Assembly (NCBI RefSeq): GCF_037963835.1
Contig: NZ_CP150145.1
Span: 6,944,001 to 7,008,000 of the forward strand
DNA length: 64,000 bases
From: Paenibacillus sp. FSL H8-0332
Lineage (GTDB): Bacteria; Bacillota; Bacilli; Paenibacillales; Paenibacillaceae
Reading direction: 5' to 3'
The notes under the pieces were generated by a model. The model was given only the letters and a program-made list of their open reading frames with translations. It was not told the DNA's origin and searched no databases. This document shows, piece after piece, positions 36,110 through 45,174 of the stretch (the first letter of the stretch is position 1; the number at the start of each line of letters is the position of its first letter). The translations under genes were made by a program, and so were the position numbers.

Positions 36110-36529
36110 CTATCCAAGCTCCGTATAAATCTGGAACGTCACCCCGAACTTGTCCGTCAGATCGCCGAAGCCCGGGCTGAACGGCTCCTCCCGAAACGGC
36201 ATATTAACCTCCCCGCCCTCCTGCAGCGCATCAAAAATTCTCCGTGATTCCTCCACGCTGTCCGTAGTAACGCAGACCGTTACCCGCTTCCCGCTCTCAA
36301 CTGGCGTACCGCCGGGAGTATCCGAGAACATCAGCTCCGTGCCGCCCACCTGGACCTTGGCATGGGCCACCAGACTCCGCACCTCATCCGGGAACGTGTC
36401 CGGGAGGTCCGGCATATCACCATACGTCAGGATAGAGAGGACTTCAGCACCCATAGTCTGTGCATAGAATTGAATAGCCTCCTGCGTGCGCCCCTCCAGG
36501 GTGATGTAGGGAGTAAGTTTGATTGTCAT
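36110..36529 (-). CDS. VOC-family (PhnB-like) protein
   Basis: 139 residues with the PhnB/glyoxalase-like pattern (LTPYITLEGRTQEAIQFYAQ; LMFSDTPGG; GEVNMPFREEPFSPGFGDLT; GVTFQIY). This family holds metal-binding dioxygenase-like folds whose substrates are mostly unknown. AAGGAGG precedes the ATG. It lies 75 bases downstream of the sigma-factor gene and may be co-transcribed with it. Confidence 0.85.
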   Translation of the reverse strand: MTIKLTPYITLEGRTQEAIQFYAQTMGAEVLSILTYGDMPDLPDTFPDEVRSLVAHAKVQVGGTELMFSDTPGGTPVESGKRVTVCVTTDSVEESRRIFDALQEGGEVNMPFREEPFSPGFGDLTDKFGVTFQIYTELG

Positions 36530-36604
36530 TGATTGTTCCTCCTTGAATTCGGAATGGTGTCGCTTGTGCGATTCATTAGTATAGACGTTCCGGCCGCGGC
36601 AGAA

Positions 36605-37564
36605 TCATCGGTGTTCCGGCAATCCGAAGCGAATAAATAATTCAGCATCTATAAAATGATGAACATGCGCGATCTTCCCCCCGCTCAGTTCAAGCACATG
36701 AATCGCCCACGGGACCAGCAATCCGTCTTCTCCAGAGGGAACATACTGGGCAACGGCGGGCCGGTTCCCGTTCACCCGGACCGGCAGCAACCGCGAGCCC
36801 ACACAGTGACTGCGTGTGATCTGGTAGAAGGCCGCGAGATCCGCGCCGCCTTGCACCCACATCGTAAATGGCGGCATCGACAGGCTGCCGTTCTCCTGGA
36901 ATAAGGCTAACAACGCATCAATATTGTATTGTTCAAAAGCCTCCACGTATCTGGTAATCAGCCCTTCGTCCACTTCGTCATCGTCAACCTGCAAGGCCCC
37001 GGACCGGAGCTGTGCCTTGGCCATGGCCGCCCGTGCCCGCTGCATCGCGCTGTTCACCGCAGCCACGGTCATCTCCAGTGCCCCGGCGGTCTCAGCTGCC
37101 GACCACCGGAACACCTCCTGCAGAATCAGCACGGCACGCTGCCGGGGCGGCAGCAGCTGAAGCAGCGCAATGAAGGACAGGCGAATGGTCTCGCGGCTGA
37201 TCAGGATATTGCCAGGGTCATCCACATGGCCCGGAGCGGGCCAGATCCAGGAATGCTGAGGCAGGCTCTCCCTAGGCTCCGTAACGACAGCGGCCGGTTC
37301 CGAGAGATCCATCGGCAGCGCCCGCCGCTTGGCGCTTCTCAGCCGGTCAAGACAGACATTGGTGGCAATCCGGTACATCCAGGCTCGGAGAGAGGCCTGC
37401 TGCCTCATCTGCTCCTGGTGCTTCCAGGCCCGGATCATAGTATCCTGTACCGCATCCTCCGCCTCGAAAATGGAGCCCATCATCCGGTAACAATACCCGG
37501 TTAGCTCGGAGCGCATGTCCTCCAGCCCGTCCAGGGTCTCGTAGGTCGCATGGTTATGATTCAC
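36605..37564 (-). CDS. ECF sigma factor with C-terminal SnoaL-like domain (SigG/SigJ-like)
   Basis: 319 residues. Region 2 includes ELTGYCYRMMGSIFEAEDAV and DTMIRAWKH. Region 4 has LLPPRQRAVLILQEVFRWSA and VNSAMQRARAAM. From about residue 190 a SnoaL/NTF2-like domain follows (ITRYVEAFEQYNIDALLALF; WAIHVLELSGGKIAHVHHFI). In this ECF group the C-terminal domain replaces a separate anti-sigma factor. The VOC gene downstream is a possible target. Confidence 0.88.
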   Translation of the reverse strand: MNHNHATYETLDGLEDMRSELTGYCYRMMGSIFEAEDAVQDTMIRAWKHQEQMRQQASLRAWMYRIATNVCLDRLRSAKRRALPMDLSEPAAVVTEPRESLPQHSWIWPAPGHVDDPGNILISRETIRLSFIALLQLLPPRQRAVLILQEVFRWSAAETAGALEMTVAAVNSAMQRARAAMAKAQLRSGALQVDDDEVDEGLITRYVEAFEQYNIDALLALFQENGSLSMPPFTMWVQGGADLAAFYQITRSHCVGSRLLPVRVNGNRPAVAQYVPSGEDGLLVPWAIHVLELSGGKIAHVHHFIDAELFIRFGLPEHR

Positions 37565-37619
37565 TTATGACATCCTCTCCTTCATGACAATCATCCGCAC
37601 TCCTCCTTATTCTTCACTC

Positions 37620-38357
37620 CTATGAATACAGCTCGCATCCCTTCGACAGAAGCCACGCTTTCATCTTGGCGAATACCTGCCCGGCAGCCTGCTCATAGAA
37701 AACGGCTACCTCCTGTCCACCCGCCAGATTCAGGCGGATATAGCCGCCCAGATTCCGGTAGAACAGGTAGCAGACGTAAGGATTCTCAATGCAGAGATCC
37801 GGCGGAGCCTCCGCACGGCACAGGTCAGCCAGCTCCGTGAGCGCCAGCTGGCCCTCTCCCGGCACCATCCGCAGGAAGAAATGCTCACGGGTTCCCGTCC
37901 ATGGCTCATAATAGACGCTCTCCTCCTGGCTCCGCCCATACATCCGGCGGTAGATGCCGTCCAGGATCAGGGCATAGCCAACATCCTCTTCCTTTTCCCC
38001 GGCTGGCAGCGGGATCGCTTGAATCTGTTCTGCATGACGGGGCAGCCACAGTAGTCCGTCCACCCGGGGATGGACCGCCAGGAAATCACCGTCCACGGTG
38101 GTCCCGATAGCGGTACACTCCCCGATCTGCTGCTCCGTTATAGGACTGTCTTCATCATGCTCCCATAACCCGTATTCAGCAAAAGGCCGCAACACCTCTG
38201 TGTCAGGGATCTGCACATTCATCCAGCCCCGATACGTTCCTTCGCCGTACTGCTGCAAGAACCGGGTATAGGCTGGCGGATACAGTCCTGCGTTCTCTGC
38301 TTCAAGCTGCTTCCTGAGATGCTCTGACAGCCCCTTGGGCTCAGATACGATATACAT
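37620..38357 (-). CDS. SMI1/KNR4 (SUKH) family protein, probable immunity protein
   Basis: 245 residues with the SUKH pattern in the N-terminal part (YPPAYTRFLQQYGEGTYRGW; GTTVDGDFLAVHPRVDGLLW). SUKH proteins commonly neutralise nuclease toxins of polymorphic toxin systems. The C-terminal ~110 residues carry no recognised motif. It is the most distal gene of the minus-strand immunity-type cluster. Confidence 0.75.
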   Translation of the reverse strand: MYIVSEPKGLSEHLRKQLEAENAGLYPPAYTRFLQQYGEGTYRGWMNVQIPDTEVLRPFAEYGLWEHDEDSPITEQQIGECTAIGTTVDGDFLAVHPRVDGLLWLPRHAEQIQAIPLPAGEKEEDVGYALILDGIYRRMYGRSQEESVYYEPWTGTREHFFLRMVPGEGQLALTELADLCRAEAPPDLCIENPYVCYLFYRNLGGYIRLNLAGGQEVAVFYEQAAGQVFAKMKAWLLSKGCELYS

Positions 38358-38401
38358 TCGTCATTCCCCCGGTTTCCTGCGTGAGTTATTCATCAATAAC
38401 C

Positions 38402-38965
38402 TTATTCTGCGGCTTCCGTCAGCCAAGCTTGCATCACTGGAGATTCTGCCTGGTTCAAGCGCAGGGCAATGTCCGTATTCCCCTCATCCGGCGGCATCAC
38501 TTCGGCAAGCACGCATACGTCCTCACGTGGCTGATTGAGCGCGAACAGACCCTCAGCATCCAGCATCCGCATCGCCAGCTCCATAGCCCCCAGCCTCATA
38601 GTGAACTCATCGTTCCAAGCATCATCCTCAAGCTCCGCAATAGACGGACGCGCCTGGAATAACCGCTTGACCTCATCGAAATGCTCATCCCCGAAGCAGC
38701 AATACGGCGAATCGGCATAAGACCATTTGATCAGCTCGGCGATCTCTGCTGCCGGTGTGCTGCCGCCCTCTGACTGCCTGGCCGCTTCCTGCTCCAGCGC
38801 TTCCCGCGACCAGGCGGAGAGGCTTGGTGCATGTCCCTCGCCCGTTGTATATAGAGTGCAGTAATAATAATGCTCCCCATTCGCAAAAAGCGCGCGGAAC
38901 GACCTCCGCGCCGCCTCCGCAATCTCCGCCGCCAGCCGCTCCACTTCCTTCTGTGCCACATTCAT
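38402..38965 (-). CDS. DUF4303-family protein
   Basis: 187 residues matching the DUF4303 pattern (FANGEHYYYCTLYTTGEGHA; LIKWSYADSPYCCFGDEHFD; WNDEFTMRLGAMELAMRMLD). The family is frequent in toxin-immunity loci. It starts two bases after the stop of the next SUKH gene, indicating an operon. Confidence 0.78.
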   Translation of the reverse strand: MNVAQKEVERLAAEIAEAARRSFRALFANGEHYYYCTLYTTGEGHAPSLSAWSREALEQEAARQSEGGSTPAAEIAELIKWSYADSPYCCFGDEHFDEVKRLFQARPSIAELEDDAWNDEFTMRLGAMELAMRMLDAEGLFALNQPREDVCVLAEVMPPDEGNTDIALRLNQAESPVMQAWLTEAAE

Positions 38966-38967
38966 GG

Positions 38968-39426
38968 CTACTTCCTCTCGTCGATCAGCTGTTCCAGGAA
39001 TCCGGCAAACGTCACGGCGTATTCCTCAATCAGATCATTCATCAGGTCATAACGCATGACCGGGAATTCCCCCTGTTCATCCGGGGAAGAGGTGTCGAAG
39101 TAATACAGCTCATCGCTGTCCGGCACAAACAGGTCCATTCGATGTGGAAACCGGGATACCCACCATTCCTCCGCCAGATTCAGCCTGTGGATATACAGCA
39201 GATCCCAGTCGGTATACTCCCTATCCTCAGGAGCAACCAGCGTCAGAATTTGACCGTCCCCCAGGCTCCCACCTCCATAACGGGCCAGCCACCAGCGGTA
39301 AGACGGCGGCAGCTTGAAGCCTAGCTCCTCCTCAGCTTCGGCAATCCAGCTCTCCTCGGCCCCATGGCCGGGAAACCACCTTATAGCGGAAGGCTTGCTC
39401 AATTTCTCTGTCAGACGCTCATACAT
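38968..39426 (-). CDS. SMI1/KNR4 (SUKH) family protein, probable immunity protein
   Basis: 152 residues with classic SUKH signatures: AEEELGFKLPPSYRWWLARY, GGGSLGDGQILTL and SDELYYFDTSSPD. The start at 39426 has GAGAGGAG seven bases upstream; the GTG at 39447 is less likely. Co-directional and nearly contiguous with its neighbours. Confidence 0.85.
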   Translation of the reverse strand: MYERLTEKLSKPSAIRWFPGHGAEESWIAEAEEELGFKLPPSYRWWLARYGGGSLGDGQILTLVAPEDREYTDWDLLYIHRLNLAEEWWVSRFPHRMDLFVPDSDELYYFDTSSPDEQGEFPVMRYDLMNDLIEEYAVTFAGFLEQLIDERK

Positions 39427-39459
39427 AGGTATGCTCCTCTCTCCCACATAGAGGGATGA

Positions 39460-39996
39460 TTATAGATTATCAGGATGAACAGCAGCTGGCGCATCGTCAT
39501 TCATGCGCAGCAGGATATACTCAATCTCCTCCAGCGGCAGCTTCGAGGTCCGGCTAACCTCATGGAGTCCCATCTCCCGGGAGAGGAGGAGGCGTGCCTG
39601 ATGGATTTTCCCTTCCAGCCAGTTATTCGCCAGCATCCAGCATTTCACCCGTTCCAGCAGCTCCGCTTGGGCAGTCTTACCGGCATGCTTGGTATATTTG
39701 GCAATGGACTCTGCCAGATAGCTGTACAGGTGAATGCCCAAGGCCTCGCGCTGCTCATTCTTGGACATACGCTGGTACACTTCATAGCTGAGGCTGATAT
39801 CCAAATAGAGGGTATGATCCCCGCTGTCAAAGCGTCTGAACGTTCTCCGTCCATAGCTATCAGGCAATACCCGGAACACCACAAAGATATCATAGGGAAA
39901 TTCCCATGTATTCGCCAGTTCCTCTAACGGAATCAATTCATCCCTGAGTACACCCACACATGTTCCATGGGTATCCAGCGTAAAACCCAGTTGCAT
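39460..39996 (-). CDS. Imm44-like protein, probable immunity protein
   Basis: 178 residues. The N-terminus (MQLGFTLDTHGTCVGVLRDE) and the RFDSGDHTLYLDISLSYEVY segment resemble the Imm44 family of polymorphic-toxin immunity proteins as I recall it, so the match is tentative. It belongs to the same co-directional cluster. Confidence 0.5.
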   Translation of the reverse strand: MQLGFTLDTHGTCVGVLRDELIPLEELANTWEFPYDIFVVFRVLPDSYGRRTFRRFDSGDHTLYLDISLSYEVYQRMSKNEQREALGIHLYSYLAESIAKYTKHAGKTAQAELLERVKCWMLANNWLEGKIHQARLLLSREMGLHEVSRTSKLPLEEIEYILLRMNDDAPAAVHPDNL

Positions 39997-40030
39997 ATTA
40001 GCCCCCTCCCCCGCTTATAGCACGCTTGAT

Positions 40031-40303
40031 TTATTTTCCCCTTCTATAGGCATCTGCCAGTTGGACCAGATACCAGACAGCCGCACCGGTCAAGGCTGCG
40101 AACAGCAGATTAATACAGCCGAATACAAGAAATAACTTGGCTTTGCCCGGCCCGATCCGCACAGCAGCAACAAGCTGAAGAATCGCAGGGAGCAGGAACA
40201 TCAGCCAGGAGACGGTGATCAGCTTTTCGGTCTTGAAGCTCCACCATACCGCACAGCACGATAGAGCGAGCACTCCCCAGGTACAGATCAACTTCAGCGC
40301 CAT
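40031..40303 (-). CDS. Small membrane protein
   Basis: 90 residues, three predicted transmembrane helices (about 5-22, 30-50, 58-82), with a basic tail RRGK. GGAGGGGAG lies upstream. It sits within the immunity-type cluster. Some immunity proteins are small membrane proteins, but no family was recognised. Confidence 0.65.
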   Translation of the reverse strand: MALKLICTWGVLALSCCAVWWSFKTEKLITVSWLMFLLPAILQLVAAVRIGPGKAKLFLVFGCINLLFAALTGAAVWYLVQLADAYRRGK

Positions 40304-40337
40304 CTGCTCCCCTCCCTTTCATGGATAACCCAATACA

Positions 40338-40961
40338 TCAGTCAGGCCCTGATTGCCCATGGATTACGAGTCCATATTGTCTGACCATCCAGGAGTTGCT
40401 TAAATCTTCAGCCGCAGCACGGCTTATGCGTACAGAGGGCTTCTGTTCCTCCATCGCCTCCGGGTCTTGCGCCGAGAAGCGGAGAGGCTTGGTCATTTTT
40501 TGAATAGAGCCGGTGATTTCCTTATACAGGGCATAACTCAGCGGCTTGTGCTCCCGGACATCCTCATAGAGATAATACTCCCCTTGCTCATCCTGAGCAT
40601 TGACCCGGTGCCCCTTAGGACAGGAGATCAGGATACAGGGCAGCTCGTTCTCTGCCCATTGCCCGTGATAGGGAATAGAAATCCCCTCATTTCTCGCAAA
40701 AAAACCAAAGCTCTCTGTGTCCGGCAGAACCGACATCGAATAGATGAAGAAGGGGCGCACCCCGCTCTCTTTTTCCGCAGCTGTATAATATTGATAGAAG
40801 GCGCGATACGCCTCCACCACCTGATTCTGATCATGCTCTGTATGGGTATAATTGGTTAAATAGTACCGCACTTGCGTTGGCTCCAGAAGCTCTACGACTC
40901 TCTTAAGCTCCTCGGGTGTGATGAAGAAGCGCAGCTTGTAGAATCCACTGTTTTTTAGCAT
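40338..40961 (-). CDS. Protein of unknown function in the immunity-type cluster
   Basis: 207 residues, soluble and acidic, no signal peptide or membrane helix. The start overlaps a purine-rich AGAAGAAG. It begins six bases after the stop of the next upstream gene, so it is co-transcribed with it. No family was recognised. Confidence 0.65.
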   Translation of the reverse strand: MLKNSGFYKLRFFITPEELKRVVELLEPTQVRYYLTNYTHTEHDQNQVVEAYRAFYQYYTAAEKESGVRPFFIYSMSVLPDTESFGFFARNEGISIPYHGQWAENELPCILISCPKGHRVNAQDEQGEYYLYEDVREHKPLSYALYKEITGSIQKMTKPLRFSAQDPEAMEEQKPSVRISRAAAEDLSNSWMVRQYGLVIHGQSGPD

Positions 40962-40967
40962 CTTCTT

Positions 40968-41540
40968 CTACCATTCATAGGTAACAAAGCGTGCTCTGAG
41001 CGTCTCTTCATACGGTAACCATTCCGCATCGCTCCATAGAGACATTCCAGTAATTTCGGACAGCCGCTCCACCGCTTGCTCCGGGCTGGTAAGGCTGATG
41101 AATCCGCCGAAGTTCTCCTCCTCAGCTTGCATCCCGAGCACCCGCTGGATATATTCGTCTGCTATACGCTCTTCCCGCAGCTGTTCATAATCCTCCCGGG
41201 TCCAAGGCTCACAGAAGATTCGTTCGGCCTGGATCTCCCCCTGCTCAAAGAACGACAGCTCGAAGATCTCCTCATTCATATATGCCACGGTCATCACCGG
41301 CTCCTGTAGCAGCGCGGACAACGTTCTGCCAGCCTTTTTCACCGTACCCCACACGAAATAATCGTGAAGCACGCTGATCCAGCCCTCATTACTTTGGCTT
41401 ACATAGATAACGGCCTTACGCTCCGGCGTCTCAGGATAACCCAATACTTTGCCATGCTTGCCGGTCAGCTCCTGTAAGGCTTGCAGGGTCTTCTCCAGGT
41501 CACCTGACTTGATATGCAGATTTGCAAACGATCTTCCCAC
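40968..41540 (-). CDS. Protein of unknown function, first gene of the immunity-type cluster
   Basis: 190 residues, soluble and acidic, starting MGRSFANLHIKSGDLEKTLQ. GTG start with AAGGAGG about eleven bases upstream. A divergent promoter region with the pentapeptide-repeat gene lies upstream. The function is unknown; an immunity role is inferred only from the neighbours. Confidence 0.65.
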   Translation of the reverse strand: MGRSFANLHIKSGDLEKTLQALQELTGKHGKVLGYPETPERKAVIYVSQSNEGWISVLHDYFVWGTVKKAGRTLSALLQEPVMTVAYMNEEIFELSFFEQGEIQAERIFCEPWTREDYEQLREERIADEYIQRVLGMQAEEENFGGFISLTSPEQAVERLSEITGMSLWSDAEWLPYEETLRARFVTYEW

Positions 41541-41643
41541 GGGTGGATGGCCTCCTTTAATGGCTTGTTAATAGTTACTTGGCATACTAACATATAAACT
41601 AGATTCCATTCATTTTACCAAATAAATGTAAGGAGGGGCTACC

Positions 41644-42270
41644 TTGAATAAGAAATTCCTCTTGGCCAGATGGCAAGACGACCAGCTCTCTGAAGTGAAC
41701 CGGCATCTGGCCGCGATTTCAGGTAAACATAATCTCCATCAAAAAGACCGCTCCTTCCCGCCTTCCCCTTATGGACAGACGGAGGCAGGACTCAAGGATT
41801 ACCGGGGAGTTACCCTGACTGAGAGCATACAGTACCTCACTCTGCAGGATATTGATTTCTCTTATTCACGCTTCGAGGATTCGGCAAGCTTGAACACCTC
41901 TACATTTACCAATTGTTTCCTGGACGAGGTCAGACTGGACAAGAGATTCGTGACGCATACCTTCAATCACTGTTCCTTCCGGGGAGCGAAGCTGAATGGT
42001 GCCAGAATGAGCAAGGCGTTCCATGATTGTGATTTCACCGGCTGCAACTTAAGCAAAGTGATAGCTAATGATGTATCCTTCATCCGCTGCCGCTTTGATG
42101 GGGCCAATTTCCGCAGTGCCTTATTGTTGTATTGCCGGTTCGAGGAATGCAGCTTTGACGGGGCGCTGTTTCAAGACGGCTCCATAGCAGGAAGCCGCTT
42201 TGCGGGAGAGGCATGCTTGCTGCCTGAGTGGGGAAATACGGTATTGGATCATGTTAAGTTTGAGGAGTGA
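41644..42270 (+). CDS. Pentapeptide-repeat protein
   Basis: 208 residues, TTG start with AAGGAGGGG upstream. From about residue 60 the sequence follows the A(D/N)LXX-type pattern with F or L in the centre (FRGAKLNGARMSKAFHDCDF; GANFRSALLLYCRFEECSFD), which forms a right-handed quadrilateral helix. Some family members protect gyrase or act as immunity proteins. Its place beside an immunity cluster is suggestive but not proof. Confidence 0.8.
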   Translation: MNKKFLLARWQDDQLSEVNRHLAAISGKHNLHQKDRSFPPSPYGQTEAGLKDYRGVTLTESIQYLTLQDIDFSYSRFEDSASLNTSTFTNCFLDEVRLDKRFVTHTFNHCSFRGAKLNGARMSKAFHDCDFTGCNLSKVIANDVSFIRCRFDGANFRSALLLYCRFEECSFDGALFQDGSIAGSRFAGEACLLPEWGNTVLDHVKFEE

Positions 42271-42282
42271 TGTAGGTATATA

Positions 42283-42318
42283 GCACACCCCTCCACTATT
42301 TCCAGGGGAGGGGTGTGC
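42283..42318. terminator. Bidirectional terminator
   Basis: GCACACCCCTCC (42283-42294) pairs with GGAGGGGTGTGC (42307-42318). It lies between the convergent pentapeptide-repeat and AbiEii-like genes. Confidence 0.75.
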
Positions 42319-42361
42319 GGATAAAAACTTAAGTATAGTGCAAAACAATTTCAAAATAATG

Positions 42362-43351
42362 TTATCCTTCGAGTATCCGAATAGCAGCTATAACAGCCTC
42401 CGCCTGACTCAGTGGAATTTTGTCTTGTTCTCTAAATACATAAATATTTTGCATACGCAAATACTCTTCATGAAAATTCATGTCAGTAAGGAGATCATGT
42501 AGATAGCGAAAGTCTTTAATCAAACAATCTGACGGAATACCACCAGAACGTACTTGCTCTTCTTCCCGCTCTAGTCCAATTAGGTACTGAAGGTTGGCTT
42601 TTTCTGTAAATAAATTTCGGATTTTTTCGTTAGTAAAAAGCACCATTAAATCATACAAATGTTTAGCAACATCAAATGCAAAATCACTTGGATTATCTGT
42701 TCTGGAGTTTATATATTGTCTGTATCTTTGATAATAAAACTCGGTAGCAAATACTTTGTCTATAAAGATCCGCTCTAGTTTTATGGTTAATATCTTAAAA
42801 GGCCGAACATTAAACTTTGTATCTAGTATTACTTGTGATTCTTTTTGGGCGTACAAGTAAAGAGCTGGGGCTATCAGCATGGGCTCTACAGGTTCGCTTT
42901 TAGTAAACGAAGTAGCTTCAATCTTCACTCTTCCAAATCTTTGTAGTGGATCAGTCCCCTCACTACCATTAAAGATGGGGTCATATCCATAAACTGTGGT
43001 TATATTGCCCTTGCCTTTGCTCGATTGCTGATCATCTAAAAGCTTTTTTAAGCACGAGTAGCCCTCCGCTGACAATTCTAGCCGTTTTTTCTTTTGGGTG
43101 TTTGAGCTTACATCATCCACGCACACCGTTAAGTCAATATCCTCTGAGAACCGATTAATGGACAACAACGCTTTATATAGTGCAGTTCCGCCTTTAAAAT
43201 AAGCCTTCCATTGTTCTTGATTCCGAGCCAGCTCCTCAAGCATCAGCGTAACATAATAATCTTTTTCTAAAACATCAGCCCTTATGCCAGCTTTCATACT
43301 AACTTGCAGTATGATTTCCTCAAAATCATCCTTACTTTCATGCAATATCAT
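42362..43351 (-). CDS. AbiEii/AbiGii-type nucleotidyltransferase toxin
   Basis: 329 residues with the AbiEii motifs: GGTALYKALLSINRFSEDID (motif I with DID), and IKLERIFIDKVFA. AbiEii enzymes transfer nucleotides and block growth, giving abortive phage infection. The start overlaps the antitoxin stop by four bases (ATGA). The gene is visibly more AT-rich than its surroundings, consistent with horizontal transfer. Confidence 0.88.
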   Translation of the reverse strand: MILHESKDDFEEIILQVSMKAGIRADVLEKDYYVTLMLEELARNQEQWKAYFKGGTALYKALLSINRFSEDIDLTVCVDDVSSNTQKKKRLELSAEGYSCLKKLLDDQQSSKGKGNITTVYGYDPIFNGSEGTDPLQRFGRVKIEATSFTKSEPVEPMLIAPALYLYAQKESQVILDTKFNVRPFKILTIKLERIFIDKVFATEFYYQRYRQYINSRTDNPSDFAFDVAKHLYDLMVLFTNEKIRNLFTEKANLQYLIGLEREEEQVRSGGIPSDCLIKDFRYLHDLLTDMNFHEEYLRMQNIYVFREQDKIPLSQAEAVIAAIRILEG

Positions 43352-44010
43352 AACCGGGTACCCTCTGCAACTTTACCTAGGCGCCAAACTATATCCTTAG
43401 TGTAATTCATAGCGGCATATCCTAATAGCTTGCCATAGTCTAACTTGTTAGCTTCAATAAATTTGTTAATTATCCCTTCAGGGTGGGGAGCATCCCAGAC
43501 CACCTGGTCTTTATTCTCAATGGCATCTAGGATCTGCAAATATAAATAGTTATCAATATTCACTTCCATACGCGGCTTACGTAATACAGTATGCAGCTCT
43601 TTCACAACCTTTGGAGCAGCTAAGTTAGTTGCAATAAAATTATATTTGGGCATTTGAGTTGTAAGCCCCAATCGGTGTTGGAGCGATGCTCCTGTTTCAT
43701 AACCGACTCTAACATTTTCTTTAGGGGATACGTACATTTTTTTTACAACCTGATCCGGATTTAAATGGGACTTTCCAAATGCAGTGGTTTTAGGCTTGTA
43801 GTAGATCCCCTTCCTAAAGCTCTCCAATACTACACCATTTAAACGGTTTAAATTTGTATTCACAATTTTCCTTGCCTGAGTTTCTTCAAGCCCAAATTCC
43901 TCCATAACCCTCTCAGTAACTTCAGCAGTAAAAATTGGAGTTCCATATGGCGACTGAGCAATATAATTCGTAATGAAATCAACATACTTCCCCTTAATCG
44001 CTAATGTCAT
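43348..44010 (-). CDS. AbiEi-type antitoxin/transcriptional regulator
   Basis: 220 residues from the ATG at 44010, with GGAGGTGG upstream; the longer frame from 44088 adds an unlikely Cys/Tyr-rich leader. The N-terminal winged-helix-like part (residues about 5-70) is followed by the AbiEi-like domain (VRVGYETGASLQHRLGL). It should repress the operon and counter the downstream toxin. AT-rich like the toxin gene. Confidence 0.8.
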   Translation of the reverse strand: MTLAIKGKYVDFITNYIAQSPYGTPIFTAEVTERVMEEFGLEETQARKIVNTNLNRLNGVVLESFRKGIYYKPKTTAFGKSHLNPDQVVKKMYVSPKENVRVGYETGASLQHRLGLTTQMPKYNFIATNLAAPKVVKELHTVLRKPRMEVNIDNYLYLQILDAIENKDQVVWDAPHPEGIINKFIEANKLDYGKLLGYAAMNYTKDIVWRLGKVAEGTRL

Positions 44011-44123
44011 ATATAAGCCACCTCCAATGCACTTGTTATTATTGTATACAAAAAACCAACAAATGATACATATATAATAACACCACATAAGTGTTGAAGG
44101 CCATCCTTTATACCATTACTCCT

Positions 44124-44359
44124 TTATATTTCCGCCTCTCCCTTAATAATGCTCATCATACTTCTCCCAGTAGCTATAATAGCTTCCTCAGCCGGGCGTG
44201 AGTTCCATCCCAGGAGACGCTTCGCCTTCTCATTACTCGTTGACATGTCCTGGCCCAGAAGGGTTGCTAACATTCTTAACTTGGGATTGAACAATGCCGC
44301 AGTTCGGCTACATCACGGACATCTACATAATCGGAATATATCTTCGGAACCGGCTTTTT
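44124..44359 (-). pseudogene. Remnant of a short-chain dehydrogenase/NAD-dependent epimerase
   Basis: On the minus strand PVPKIYSDYVDVRDVAEL runs into a junction, and another frame continues ALFNPKLRMLATLLGQDMST, SNEKAKRLLGWNSRPAEEAI to a stop at 44124. Both parts match the C-terminal third of aldehyde-reductase-like SDR proteins. About 50 residues are missing between them, so an internal deletion joined two frames. The N-terminal two thirds are absent. Confidence 0.65.
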
Positions 44360-44431
44360 CATAAATAATAACGATCCATCCTAGCCATAATAATGCAGAT
44401 TCTCTCATTCCACCCAAAGGAGCAGTTAATC

Positions 44432-45079
44432 TTGAAAAAGCTATGGCTAATGGTGTTCACCCTCACGCTTGTATTCAATCTGGCGCAAGCCGCAGTACCG
44501 GTGCAGGCCCAGGCGGTCCCGAAGAAGGAGGCTGCCTGCATAAGCCCGCAAATGGTGCAGCTGAAAAGCGATATGCAGCAGGTGTGGATTGACCACACCA
44601 TATGGACGCACAACTATATTGTGAGCGCCCTCAACAATAACCCGGATCAGAAGGAAGTGTTGGCGCGGCTGCTAAGGAATCAGGAGGACATAGGCAATGT
44701 CTTCAAGCCTTATTACGGGGAGGCGAACGGCAACAAGCTGGCCGGACTGCTCAAGGAGCATATTCAGATTGCCGGACAAATCGTCGCGGCCGCTCAGAAG
44801 GGCAATGCGGCGGAGGTGAAGAAGCTCCAGGCGGATTGGCACAGGAACGCCGATGAGATTGCCCGCTTCCTGAGCGGACTGAATCCGAACTGGTCCTTCA
44901 AAGGAGTGCAGGACATACTGTACGAGCATCTGCAGCTCGTCACGGACATCGTGCTTGATATCCTCAAGGGAGACTATGCTGCTTCTATTGCTGCCACCGA
45001 CAAAAACGAGGTCCACATGATTCATTTTGCAGACCTGCTGACGGAAGGTATTGTGAAGCAGTTCCCGGAGAAATTTTAG
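44432..45079 (+). CDS. Secreted helical protein of unknown function
   Basis: 215 residues from the TTG at 44432, with AAAGGAG nine bases upstream. The signal peptide ends near VQAQA. The mature protein is helical with two related halves: WIDHTIWTHNYIVSALNNNP and ILYEHLQLVTDIVLDILKGD, plus LLRNQEDIGNVFKPYYGE and LLKEHIQIAGQIVAAA. Similar proteins exist in many bacilli, often labelled wrongly as enzymes. No function is assigned. A strong terminator follows. Confidence 0.75.
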   Translation: MKKLWLMVFTLTLVFNLAQAAVPVQAQAVPKKEAACISPQMVQLKSDMQQVWIDHTIWTHNYIVSALNNNPDQKEVLARLLRNQEDIGNVFKPYYGEANGNKLAGLLKEHIQIAGQIVAAAQKGNAAEVKKLQADWHRNADEIARFLSGLNPNWSFKGVQDILYEHLQLVTDIVLDILKGDYAASIAATDKNEVHMIHFADLLTEGIVKQFPEKF

Positions 45080-45090
45080 GGGAGCAGACA

Positions 45091-45133
45091 GGCTTTTCAC
45101 CATCTCGCAAAGGAGGGTGAAAAGCCTTTTTAT
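45091..45133 (+). terminator. Strong intrinsic terminator
   Basis: GGCTTTTCACC pairs with GGTGAAAAGCC, followed by TTTTTATT. Confidence 0.85.
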
Positions 45134-45174
45134 TGCAGTCAACAGATCTTTTTCAGCAAATTGATCCTGTTTGA

